DNA of 5,101 nt, taken from positions 1 to 5,101 of the forward strand of contig JAUXJL010000179.1 in NCBI GenBank assembly GCA_030624805.1, written 5' to 3'. Both the position numbers and the translations under genes were made by a program. The notes under the pieces are model-generated. The model worked only from the letters and a program-made list of their open reading frames with translations, was not told where the DNA came from and made no database searches. The DNA is from Acidimicrobiia bacterium. Its GTDB lineage: Bacteria > Actinomycetota > Acidimicrobiia > Spongiisociales > SHLN01. How positions within the stretch are numbered: position 1 is the first letter of the stretch; every line of letters begins with the position of its first letter. Positions 1 through 5,101 of this stretch are shown here, one piece after another.

Positions 1-373
1 ATTCGGTCAGCTTTTCATCGCCCCGGCTGCCGTAGTAACCGATCGCGGAAGCGCTGACCAGGACCGCCGGACCGGGTTCGGCAGCCGCGATCGCCTCTGA
101 AAGCAGGCGGGTCCCGATCGCCCTGCTATCAAGGATCGCCTGCTTCTGGGTGTCGGTCCAGCGCCGGTCGCCGATGCCGACCCCGGCCAGGTGAACCACC
201 GAGTCCACCCCCGATAGGTCGTCGATGGAGCCGGCCGCGGGATCCCACCGCAGATGTCCGCGCATGGCTTCGCCTCCGCGAAATAGCCGGACTGCCTCGT
301 GGCCGGCGGCGCCCAGCGCCGCTATGAGGGCAGTCCCGATAAGCCCGGACGATCCGGTTATGAGAACCCGCAT
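1..373 (-). CDS. TIGR01777-type NAD-dependent epimerase (SDR family), N-terminal 124 residues
   Basis: This is an extended short-chain dehydrogenase of the TIGR01777 / YfcH / SDR39U1 group, a cytosolic nucleotide-sugar-epimerase-like protein whose substrate is not established. It begins MRVLITGSSGLIG, the Rossmann nucleotide-binding loop (GxxGxxG at residues 7-13). The group signatures follow: HLAG near 61-64, the RW..TQK..I..SR..GT stretch at about 71-88, and VSASAIGYYG with the active-site-region serine at about 106-115. About 300 residues are usual, so the C-terminal half, including the DUF1731-like end, lies beyond position 1. The ATG at 373 places the beta-strand and glycine loop right at the N-terminus, as usual for the family. 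No Shine-Dalgarno site is seen, but TACTCT lies 6 bases upstream, suggesting a leaderless mRNA. It is last in the leftward gene cluster, 42 bases after the preceding stop codon. Confidence 0.93.
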   Translation of the reverse strand, partial: MRVLITGSSGLIGTALIAALGAAGHEAVRLFRGGEAMRGHLRWDPAAGSIDDLSGVDSVVHLAGVGIGDRRWTDTQKQAILDSRAIGTRLLSEAIAAAEPGPAVLVSASAIGYYGSRGDEKLTE

Positions 374-379
374 ACAAAA

Positions 380-385
380 AGAGTA
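380..385 (-). promoter_or_regulatory. Candidate -10 element (TACTCT) for leaderless epimerase gene
   Basis: On the minus strand TACTCT ends exactly 6 bases before the ATG at 373, so transcription would start at or next to the A of the start codon. No good -35 (TTGACN-like) sits 17-18 bases upstream. Support comes from the missing Shine-Dalgarno site and from the same geometry at the other three leftward genes. Confidence 0.4.
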
Positions 386-415
386 CGGCGATGGCTGTGG
401 CTACCGAGTTACCAC

Positions 416-1054
416 TTACCAGGGCATCATCCGGTACGTAGGAAGGGACACGTCGACAAGTGCCGCTGTGAGCCGCTTCTGGATGGCCTCCCGCCGGTAG
501 TAGAACGTGGCGATCGCACTTCCCACCCACAGGACCGCTAACAGAAGCAAGTCGACCAGGTTCGACAAGCCGGCGCCGCCCACTGCAGAGATCACAAGGA
601 ACAACGGGGCCAGCAGCGCCACGAACAGGTGAACTCGCCACACCCGATCGAGCCGCGCACTCAACCGTACGTGAGTTCCGTCCACTCGCTCGGCGACGAA
701 TACGGCAACGTGCGTGAGCGCCCGATAGCGATAGAGGTCCGGCCACCATCCTGAAGCCTGCTCCCACACGGACCAGCCGCTGGATGAGAGACCCCGCAGT
801 CGCAGATAGGAAGCGAGGGCGCCCGTCACCTCATCCACTGATTGGCGAGTCGTTGCCCGCGCCTCCACGGTCAGCGGCCCGGTGCGTTCACCCGCTGCCT
901 CATCGATGGCCTGGGAAAGGGCCTCTCGAGATAGGCCGAGCTCATCGGCAACCCGTTGGAGGGCGCCGGCGTCGAGCGAGGCGCCCGTGGCATGTGCGTC
1001 CAACTCCTGAGCTCGAGCCAGGATCGCCTCGGCCTGAATCCGGTCATAGACCAT
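416..1054 (-). CDS. Two-helix inner-membrane protein of unknown function
   Basis: I do not recognise this 212-residue protein as a named family. Residues 1-55 form a helical block (AEAILARAQELD... then LQRVADELGLSREALSQAIDEA). It resembles the short helical N-terminal modules found on various bacterial membrane and kinase proteins, where a helix-turn-helix-like fold is usual. Residues 60-135 look like a soluble alpha/beta segment with aromatic residues (SGWSVWEQASGWWPDLYRY at about 92-110). Two hydrophobic segments at about 141-160 and 164-185 are probable membrane helices. A basic stretch (YYRREAIQKR) follows, giving a short cytoplasmic tail. There is no signal peptide. The ATG at 1054 lacks a Shine-Dalgarno site; TACATT sits 6 bases upstream. 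It starts 18 bases after the FG-GAP gene ends, so co-transcription is likely. That it is a real gene is well supported by its length and coding character; its function is open. Confidence 0.85.
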   Translation of the reverse strand: MVYDRIQAEAILARAQELDAHATGASLDAGALQRVADELGLSREALSQAIDEAAGERTGPLTVEARATTRQSVDEVTGALASYLRLRGLSSSGWSVWEQASGWWPDLYRYRALTHVAVFVAERVDGTHVRLSARLDRVWRVHLFVALLAPLFLVISAVGGAGLSNLVDLLLLAVLWVGSAIATFYYRREAIQKRLTAALVDVSLPTYRMMPW

Positions 1055-1060
1055 GACGTA

Positions 1061-1066
1061 AATGTA
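1061..1066 (-). promoter_or_regulatory. Candidate -10 element (TACATT) for leaderless membrane-protein gene
   Basis: On the minus strand TACATT lies in the 18-base gap after the FG-GAP stop codon and ends 6 bases before the ATG at 1054. No purine-rich ribosome site is present. There is no convincing -35, and the upstream sequence is the coding end of the previous gene. Confidence 0.4.
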
Positions 1067-1072
1067 TCGAAG

Positions 1073-2938
1073 TCAGGAAATAAACGCGCCGGCGACGGCC
1101 GTCAGGTGGCGGGCCCCAAACCGGAAATCGAATTCGGCGAAGACGGTGGCGTTGGCGTTGCTGATGTAGAAACGGGCCTCATCGGGCCGGTAGATAGACA
1201 CTGTGTCAATCCCGTCGCCATCCCAATCGGCGGCTATCACCCGGTCGGCCGGTGCACCGAAGAAGAATTCGACGTCGGCAAAGCCGGCTGAAAGCCGGTT
1301 CCGCAGGAACACGTAGCCGGTCGACTGCCGGTAGAGGCCGACCGTGTCGAGGCCGTCGTTGTCCCAGTCTCCGGCGAACGGAGTGTCCGTCGGCAAGCCG
1401 TAAAAGAACGAGAGATCGGCAAAGCCGGTGTCGAGAGAATTCCGAAGGAACACTCGCCCGTCCCGATAGATGCCGACTGTGTCGCAGCCGTTACCGTTCC
1501 AGTCGCCCACAAACGGCACGTCGCCTCCCCTGCCGAACCAAAACGTGACGTCGGCGGGCCCGGGACCATTGGTATTTCGCAGGTACACGAACCCGTTGCT
1601 GGGGCGGAACATCCCGACCGTGTCGACACCATCGCAGTTCCAATCGCCGACGAGGGGAAGGTCGCCGGGAATGCCGAAAAAGAACGTCGCAACGGCCCCG
1701 GTTTCGTCGGCGACCGACCACTCGCCCCGGGTGCCGTCGAAAACGCCCACCGGAACCGGCGGGGGCAGGAGTGCCTCACTCCGGCGATACACATCCACCG
1801 AGCCTGACGGCACGCCCTGGGTGGCCACCGCTAGTCCTGCACCGTCAATCGCCACGTCACCGCCGTACAGCAGCACGCCGGTCAGCTTGTTGGTCTCCAA
1901 CCAGTCGGGCCCTTCGAATACGTAGGCGGCGCCCGCGCCCGGGGCACCGACTGCCAACTGAGCTCCATCAAGAGAAACGGCGGCGCCGAAAAGTCCGGCG
2001 GCGGTGGCATCCAGAGCAACCAGCTTGGCCTGTTCGGACCATATGTCTGAGGCGCTACGGGTGAAGACATAAACGCTGCCGCTGCCTGCTCCGGCGTCGT
2101 CATTCGCCCGGGCTCCGATTACGGCAATGTCGGCAACGAGGTCGACGGCATCCCCGAAGAGATCACCGGCCGCCGCATCTGAAGCTATGAGCTTTGCCTG
2201 CTGAGACCAGGTTGTGTCCGCCCCGCGAACAAACGCATAGACGGAGCCGGAGCTATCACCGGCTGCATCCTCGAGGCTGGCACCGACAAGAATAGTGTCA
2301 CCGGACAGCGCCACGGCGGTGCCTGCCAGGTCTCCAACTTCAGCGTCTCCCGCCGTGAGCACGGTGGTCTCGGTCCATACGTTCTCGGCATCAGCGTTGA
2401 AAACATAGGCCGATCCTGGGCCGTCCGAAGGTGATCCAATGACGATGGTGTTGCCTGCCAGGTCTACCGCAGTTCCAAAATTCACCGCTCCGGGCGCCCC
2501 GCCCGGCTGGAGCCGGGCCGACTGAGCCCATAGGCCACCGGTGCTCCGGTTGAACACGTACACCGCGCCGATGCCATCGTCGGCGAACGGCGCGCCCGCC
2601 ACAAGAGTGTCGCCCTCGACGGCCACGGCCGACCCGAATTGATCTCCCGCCCCGCCGTCGCCGGCGTTGAGCTTCACGACAAGGCTCCCGGCTCCCTCTT
2701 CATTGCGAGTGTGGACCCAAACGGCTCCGGCATTGGCGGCCAGCGTGTCATCGCTCGGGGCTCCGGTGACGAGGGTGGGGTCGTCGAGGGCGACGGCCCG
2801 GCCGAATGAGTCCGCCGGTTCGGGCGGATCAAATGTCGCTTCAGGATCCCACGCAAAATCTGCCCCGGCGGCACCGCCAGCCAGTAGAAGCGTCACGAAT
2901 CCGGCCGCCAGCGCCAGGCGGAACCGTCCAAAGCCCAT
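1073..2938 (-). CDS. Secreted FG-GAP beta-propeller protein with C-terminal calcium-loop repeats
   Basis: This 621-residue exported protein is built from repeats. Residues 1-26 are a signal peptide: basic MGFGRFR, a hydrophobic core, and a probable cleavage after AGA26. Residues 43-387 hold seven FG-GAP-type units of the form 'FGxAVxLxGxxxVxGAPxxxxxGxVYVF', starting near 43, 99, 152, 203, 259, 315 and 358; seven matches one closed propeller. A proline-rich linker (LLPPPVP, 390-396) leads to five units of about 45 residues (397-621) with pattern VGxYR...FLRN...ADxxFxFG...GDWxxDGxDT. Four acidic loops (432-439, 479-486, 524-531, 571-578) look like calcium-binding DxDGD loops. Such modules occur in integrin-alpha-like and VCBS-type surface proteins that bind ligands or other proteins; no enzymatic residues are apparent, so adhesion or envelope binding is inferred. 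No LPXTG or C-terminal membrane anchor is seen. It starts 9 bases after the trmL stop. Confidence 0.93.
   Translation of the reverse strand: MGFGRFRLALAAGFVTLLLAGGAAGADFAWDPEATFDPPEPADSFGRAVALDDPTLVTGAPSDDTLAANAGAVWVHTRNEEGAGSLVVKLNAGDGGAGDQFGSAVAVEGDTLVAGAPFADDGIGAVYVFNRSTGGLWAQSARLQPGGAPGAVNFGTAVDLAGNTIVIGSPSDGPGSAYVFNADAENVWTETTVLTAGDAEVGDLAGTAVALSGDTILVGASLEDAAGDSSGSVYAFVRGADTTWSQQAKLIASDAAAGDLFGDAVDLVADIAVIGARANDDAGAGSGSVYVFTRSASDIWSEQAKLVALDATAAGLFGAAVSLDGAQLAVGAPGAGAAYVFEGPDWLETNKLTGVLLYGGDVAIDGAGLAVATQGVPSGSVDVYRRSEALLPPPVPVGVFDGTRGEWSVADETGAVATFFFGIPGDLPLVGDWNCDGVDTVGMFRPSNGFVYLRNTNGPGPADVTFWFGRGGDVPFVGDWNGNGCDTVGIYRDGRVFLRNSLDTGFADLSFFYGLPTDTPFAGDWDNDGLDTVGLYRQSTGYVFLRNRLSAGFADVEFFFGAPADRVIAADWDGDGIDTVSIYRPDEARFYISNANATVFAEFDFRFGARHLTAVAGAFIS
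1076..1750 (-). repeat. Five-unit protein repeat array, C-terminal part of the FG-GAP protein
   Basis: Five in-frame units of roughly 42-47 codons encode residues 397-621 (units begin near 397, 441, 488, 533 and 580). Units 1-4 end in an acidic GDWxxDGxDT loop (ADW in unit 4), while unit 5 lacks the loop and caps the protein. The repetition is clear in protein but only partial in DNA, so this is an old, diverged duplication. Confidence 0.85.
1778..2812 (-). repeat. Seven FG-GAP blades, N-terminal part of the FG-GAP protein
   Basis: Seven consecutive units of about 30-56 codons (residues 43-387) each carry an AV-x-L/V strand, a V-x-GAP-like turn and a G-S/A-V-Y-V-F strand, followed in most by W...AKL. 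Blades 6 and 7 are shorter and more diverged. The count fits a single seven-bladed propeller. Confidence 0.8.
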
Positions 2939-2944
2939 AGTGTC

Positions 2945-2950
2945 AGCCTA
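2945..2950 (-). promoter_or_regulatory. Candidate -10 element (TAGGCT) overlapping the trmL stop codon
   Basis: On the minus strand TAGGCT ends 6 bases before the ATG at 2938. Its first three bases are the TAG stop codon of trmL. An alternative reading is a weak ribosome site, since AGG lies 8 bases before the ATG. If it acts as a -10 element, the FG-GAP gene has its own leaderless transcript. Confidence 0.35.
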
Positions 2951-3424
2951 CTTGGCCTCTCCGGTCAGGCCGGGAAAGTTGTGCTGGCGCATCGCCTCGT
3001 ACAGGGTAATGGCAACGGAGTTGGAGAGGTTGAGGCTGCGACTCCGGGGCACCATCGGAATACGGATGGAGTCGTCCACTTCAGGTCGATTGAGAACCGC
3101 GGGGGGGAGCCCATCGGACTCGGGTCCGAAGAGCAGTGCATCACCCGGTTGGAAGGCATAGTCGGTGTGAGAGCGCGAGGCATTGCGGGTGAGGGCCACC
3201 AGACGCGCCGGTGAAACATCCTCGAGATAGGCGTCCAGTGAGCCGTGCTCGGCTACCTCGGCCCACTCCCGATAATCGAGGCCTGCCCGGCGCAGCAGCT
3301 GATCTTCGAGGGTAAAGCCGAGTGGATGAATGAGATGCAGCATCGTGGCTGTGTTGGCGCACAATCGCATGATGTTGCCGGTGTTTGGAGGTATCTCGGG
3401 CCGGTACAAAACCACGTGAAACAT
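2948..3424 (-). CDS. trmL: tRNA (cytidine(34)-2'-O)-methyltransferase, TrmL/SpoU family
   Basis: This SPOUT-class methyltransferase transfers a methyl group from S-adenosylmethionine to the 2'-OH of the wobble nucleotide (position 34) of specific tRNAs; in E. coli TrmL these are two leucine tRNAs. At 158 residues it is the length of the minimal TrmL protein, which is all catalytic trefoil-knot domain and acts as a dimer in the cytoplasm. The three family motifs are present: NTGNIMR at 14-20, LFGPESDGLP at 98-107, and IPMVPRSRSLNLSNSVAI at 122-139, which forms the knot and cofactor pocket. The ATG at 3424 puts MFHVVLYRPEIPPNTGN at the N-terminus, as in the family. A frame open a further 52 codons upstream would cross the divergent promoter region and is rejected. 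It is first in the leftward cluster. No Shine-Dalgarno site is visible. Confidence 0.95.
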   Translation of the reverse strand: MFHVVLYRPEIPPNTGNIMRLCANTATMLHLIHPLGFTLEDQLLRRAGLDYREWAEVAEHGSLDAYLEDVSPARLVALTRNASRSHTDYAFQPGDALLFGPESDGLPPAVLNRPEVDDSIRIPMVPRSRSLNLSNSVAITLYEAMRQHNFPGLTGEAK

Positions 3425-3431
3425 TGGTCCG

Positions 3432-3437
3432 AGCGTA
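3432..3437 (-). promoter_or_regulatory. Candidate -10 element (TACGCT) for leaderless trmL
   Basis: On the minus strand TACGCT ends 7 bases before the ATG at 3424. This suits transcription starting at the start codon, and no Shine-Dalgarno sequence lies in between. A TTGCCG sequence upstream is only 14 bases away, short for a -35 element. As the first gene after the divergent region, trmL needs a promoter here. Confidence 0.45.
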
Positions 3438-3441
3438 CTGC

Positions 3442-3470
3442 GAGACAGGGTCGGCAACCTGTTGTACGGT
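3442..3470 (+). promoter_or_regulatory. Candidate -35/-10 promoter for the CcdA-like gene
   Basis: GAGACA (3442-3447) matches the last four bases of TTGACA. It is separated by exactly 17 bases from TACGGT (3465-3470), a fair -10 element. Transcription would begin near 3477, leaving a leader of about 18 bases that includes the ribosome site before the ATG at 3495. The element lies back to back with the trmL promoter in a 70-base divergent region. Confidence 0.45.
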
Positions 3471-3494
3471 GATGGGGCTAACCCAGGGGGGAAC

Positions 3495-3902
3495 ATGTCA
3501 AAGATCATCCTGACCATTGATCGAGACCTGCAGATGGACCTCACCAACGCAGGCCTCGATATCGAGCGGATTTGCCGCACCGCGCTAGAGGCGGAGGCCG
3601 TCCATGTGCGCTCGAAGCAGGCCGAAGCCGACGACCACGTCTTGTATCAGCGTGGATTTGCGGCCGGCGCCGAGTGGGCCGTCGACCGGGCAAGCAGTTC
3701 CGACCTCCATGAGATTGCCGAATGGTCCAAGATCCGCTGGCGGCAGTTTTCTCTCGTGCCGGTCCAGAATTCGTTTGCCTACGCCTACTGCGTGGCGGTC
3801 CAACTCGACTATCCCCGCCGTCAGGAAACCTTCTTCTTTAACAACGACTCTTTCACGCGAGGCATGGTCGACGGCGCCGCCGCCATACTCTCCCAGACCT
3901 AA
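3495..3902 (+). CDS. CcdA-antitoxin-like N-terminal domain protein, function unknown
   Basis: Residues 1-36 of this 135-residue protein (ILTIDRDL, then the helix-forming AGLDIERICRTALEAEA) follow the beta-strand/helix/helix pattern of the CcdA antitoxin DNA-binding half, a ribbon-helix-helix fold. That fold in the CcdA family binds DNA as a dimer and represses its own operon. Residues 40-80 look helical (RGFAAGAEWAVDRAS..DLHEIAEW). Residues 81-135 hold an aromatic-rich segment (RWRQFSLVPVQ, then ETFFFNNDSFTRGMVDGAAAIL) that I do not recognise. No signal peptide or membrane helix is seen. The ATG at 3495 is chosen because AGGGGGG lies just upstream and the strand motif then starts at the N-terminus; an upstream TTG at 3462 would overlap the promoter. 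No CcdB-like toxin gene is adjacent. A stand-alone regulator is my best inference. Confidence 0.85.
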   Translation: MSKIILTIDRDLQMDLTNAGLDIERICRTALEAEAVHVRSKQAEADDHVLYQRGFAAGAEWAVDRASSSDLHEIAEWSKIRWRQFSLVPVQNSFAYAYCVAVQLDYPRRQETFFFNNDSFTRGMVDGAAAILSQT

Positions 3903-3906
3903 CACA

Positions 3907-3947
3907 CGGCCGGACGGCCGAGTAGGTTCCAGACCCAGCGAGTCTGG
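3907..3947 (+). other. Two small inverted repeats between genes, possible weak terminator
   Basis: The 57-base gap holds CGGCC/GGCCG arms (3907-3911 and 3916-3920, loop of 4) and then CCAGAC/GTCTGG arms (3929-3934 and 3942-3947, loop of 7). Neither is followed by a T-run, so intrinsic termination would be poor. They could attenuate read-through or protect the mRNA 3' end. The second ends just before the ribosome site of the next gene. Confidence 0.3.
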
Positions 3948-3959
3948 TGAGGTGACGGA

Positions 3960-4924
3960 GTGACGCAGATATCTGATGTCAGCATCATGTTGTTTCCGTG
4001 GGGGGTGACGCCCCCGACGGTGAGCGAGATCGTCGATGCGGCCAAACTGGCAGAGGACCTGGGCTTTTATTCTGTAACGCTGCCGACCCACATGACATTG
4101 CCACCCGGCTGGCTGTTTGAGGACTTCCCCAATCGACACGTGCTCGATGCACTCGTGGTTGTGCCCGCCATCGCAGCGGCGACAAGCACCATCCGGATCG
4201 GCTTCAACTCCCTTCTCCCCCCACTGTTGCCCCGTATGAGTGGGCCAAGTATCTCGCCACTCTGGATGTCATGTCGAACGGCCGGGTCATCGTTGGTGCT
4301 GCGATGGGGTGGTGGGAGGAGGACTTCGCGGCCGTTGGAGTAGACCAGCGCAAACGAGGCAAACTGTTTGATGAGCAGTTGGAGGCCATCACCAGCTTGT
4401 GGACGCAGGAGACCACGACCATCCAGGGTGAGCACTACCAGCTCGACAACATGACCCTCGATCCCAAGCCGATCCAGAAGCCATATCCGCCGATCTGGAT
4501 TGGAGGCGGCGTCAAGTCGATTGAACGGGCCGCACGGTACGGCGAATACATCCTGAGTTTCTGGCCGAGCGAGGATGAGGCGCGTGACATGTGGGTACCC
4601 CGGCTCACGGAGGCGGGTGAGAAATGGAACCGGAACCCGCAGCTGGCGTCATTCACTTTTGCCTACGTCGCCGAGAACGACCGGGATCTCGAAGCGCAGC
4701 TTCCCAGGCTGCAACAGGCGGTTGCCTTCGAGGACTCTGATGTCGATCCAATGGAGATCACCATCATCGGCTCACCTCAGCGATGTGCCGAACGAATCAA
4801 CACGCTGGCCGAGGCCGGCGTCTCCCACTTCGTTGTGGAATTCCAATTCCACGGTCTCGAATCCGTGATGTTTGGAATGGAGCAAATGGAAACGTTCGCC
4901 GCGGAGGTCGCTCCGCTGCTCTGA
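3960..4924 (+). pseudogene. Luciferase-like (LLM class) F420-type oxidoreductase, frameshifted
   Basis: This belongs to the bacterial luciferase-like flavin/F420-dependent oxidoreductases, cytosolic TIM-barrel enzymes. The substrate cannot be told. The first frame (GTG at 3960, preceded by GAGGTG) encodes the barrel start: SIMLFPWG, AAKLAEDLGFYSVTLPTH, then VVVPAIAAATSTIRIGFNSLLPP. After the C-rich stretch at 4217-4233 homology moves to the -1 frame: YEWAKYLATLDVMSNGR, VGAAMGWWEEDFAAVG, R..LFDEQLEAITSLW, then PKPIQKPYPPIWIGGG and AARYGEYILSF. It continues to the TGA at 4922-4924. Left in the first frame, translation ends at 4343 after about 127 residues. One extra base would give about 321 residues, a normal family length. 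Both halves keep conserved motifs with no other damage, so the loss is recent, a sequence error in a C-run, or recoding. Confidence 0.85.
4217..4223 (+). other. Slippery-type heptamer C_CCC_CCA at the frameshift
   Basis: In the frame of the 3960 start the codons read CTC CCC CCA, so the last C of CTC with the next two codons makes an X_XXY_YYZ heptamer. Slipping back by one base here enters the frame that carries the rest of the oxidoreductase. Arms CCCACT (4220-4225) and AGTGGG (4239-4244) could pair, but they overlap the site instead of lying 5-9 bases beyond it. No upstream Shine-Dalgarno-like stimulator is seen. Confidence 0.35.
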
Positions 4925-4999
4925 ATCTCTCTCTCACACCCAAAAAGTGCAGGCCCGGTGACGCCTGATTCCCACCACCGACGGTAGGGTACGGAGCAC

Positions 5000-5005
5000 A
5001 AGGAG
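5000..5005 (+). promoter_or_regulatory. Ribosome binding site AAGGAG for the right-edge gene
   Basis: AAGGAG ends 8 bases before the GTG at 5014 and decides that start. A rival in-frame GTG at 5005 overlaps this site but could use GGAG at 4993-4996, adding three residues. Upstream, 4925-4999 has TAGGGT (4985-4990) as a possible -10, without a matching -35. Confidence 0.5.
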
Positions 5006-5013
5006 TGAGGACA

Positions 5014-5101
5014 GTGGCGGCGGGTGATCCGATCAACAGCGTCGCGCGAGTGATCGTGCTGGCCCTAGGTGGAATAGGAATCGCCGGTGTTCTGGCCGTC
5101 A
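5014..5101 (+). CDS. N-terminus of a probable membrane protein, cut by window edge
   Basis: Only the first 29 codons are present. They read MAAGDPINSVAR and then VIVLALGGIGIAGVLAV, a short polar start followed by a hydrophobic, glycine-rich stretch typical of a first membrane helix or an uncleaved signal anchor. The GTG at 5014 is preferred for its AAGGAG site; GTG at 5005 is possible. It lies 89 bases after the oxidoreductase stop on the same strand, so it may be separately transcribed. The family cannot be named from this much sequence. Confidence 0.6.
   Translation, partial: MAAGDPINSVARVIVLALGGIGIAGVLAV

Noticed and set aside
129..767. A 212-codon open frame on the minus strand
   Set aside because: It overlaps the epimerase and the membrane-protein gene out of frame, has a low-complexity arginine/glycine-rich translation, and crosses the gap between two well-supported genes; a GC-rich shadow.
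1470..1925. A 151-codon plus-strand open frame with regular proline/serine-rich repeats
   Set aside because: The repetitive look is only the antisense image of the FG-GAP protein repeats.
2667..3161. A 164-codon plus-strand open frame
   Set aside because: It is antisense to the FG-GAP signal-peptide region and to trmL, with no recognisable domain.
2948..3580. A 210-residue version of TrmL with 52 extra N-terminal residues
   Set aside because: The extension overlaps the divergent promoter region and the start of the CcdA-like gene, and minimal TrmL proteins begin right at the strand that starts MFHVVLY.
3495..3902. A complete toxin-antitoxin pair
   Set aside because: Only the antitoxin-like half is visible; the downstream gene is an LLM-class oxidoreductase and the divergent neighbour is trmL, so no toxin is present in the window.
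3585..4139. A 184-codon minus-strand open frame
   Set aside because: It is antisense to the CcdA-like gene and the start of the oxidoreductase, both of which have ribosome sites and family motifs.
4271..4924. A separate gene beginning at the ATG at 4271
   Set aside because: This ATG is the internal methionine of the conserved LATLDVMSNGR motif; homology continues upstream in the same frame to the frameshift, and no ribosome site precedes it.
4950..4967. Inverted repeat CAGGC/GCCTG as a terminator after the oxidoreductase
   Set aside because: The stem is only 5 bases with an 8-base loop and no T-run on the plus strand; the T-run lies on the minus-strand side, where no gene needs a terminator.

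Overview
The window comes from a GC-rich bacterial chromosome. Three things point to an actinobacterium, perhaps an Acidimicrobiia-like uncultured lineage: a luciferase-like (F420-type) oxidoreductase, a secreted protein with 'GDWxxDGxDTVGxYR' repeats, and several genes that look leaderless. This placement is inferred from family types and base composition, not from a marker gene.

Left part (1-3424), minus strand. Four tightly packed genes read leftward. In transcription order they are a TrmL-type tRNA 2'-O-methyltransferase (2948-3424), a secreted FG-GAP beta-propeller protein (1073-2938), a two-helix membrane protein of unknown function (416-1054), and the N-terminal part of a TIGR01777-type NAD-dependent epimerase (1-373, cut by the window edge). 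Gaps are 9, 18 and 42 bases. None of the four has a convincing Shine-Dalgarno site, but each has a TANNNT hexamer 6 or 7 bases before its ATG, the geometry of leaderless transcription. The genes may therefore each be transcribed from their own start as well as by read-through.

Middle (3425-3494). A 70-base divergent promoter region separates the leftward cluster from the rightward genes.

Right part (3495-5101), plus strand. A 135-residue protein with a CcdA-antitoxin-like N-terminus (3495-3902) is followed by a luciferase-like monooxygenase-family gene (3960-4924). The latter is split by a one-base frameshift in a C-rich stretch near 4217-4233. The start of a probable membrane protein (5014 onward) runs off the right edge. 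These genes have recognisable ribosome binding sites, unlike the leftward ones.

There are no RNA genes, mobile elements or CRISPR arrays, and no clear multi-gene system. The points most worth a second look are the repeated leaderless-promoter geometry, the frameshifted oxidoreductase with a slippery-type heptamer at the break, and the toxin-less CcdA-like protein with an unfamiliar C-terminal part.
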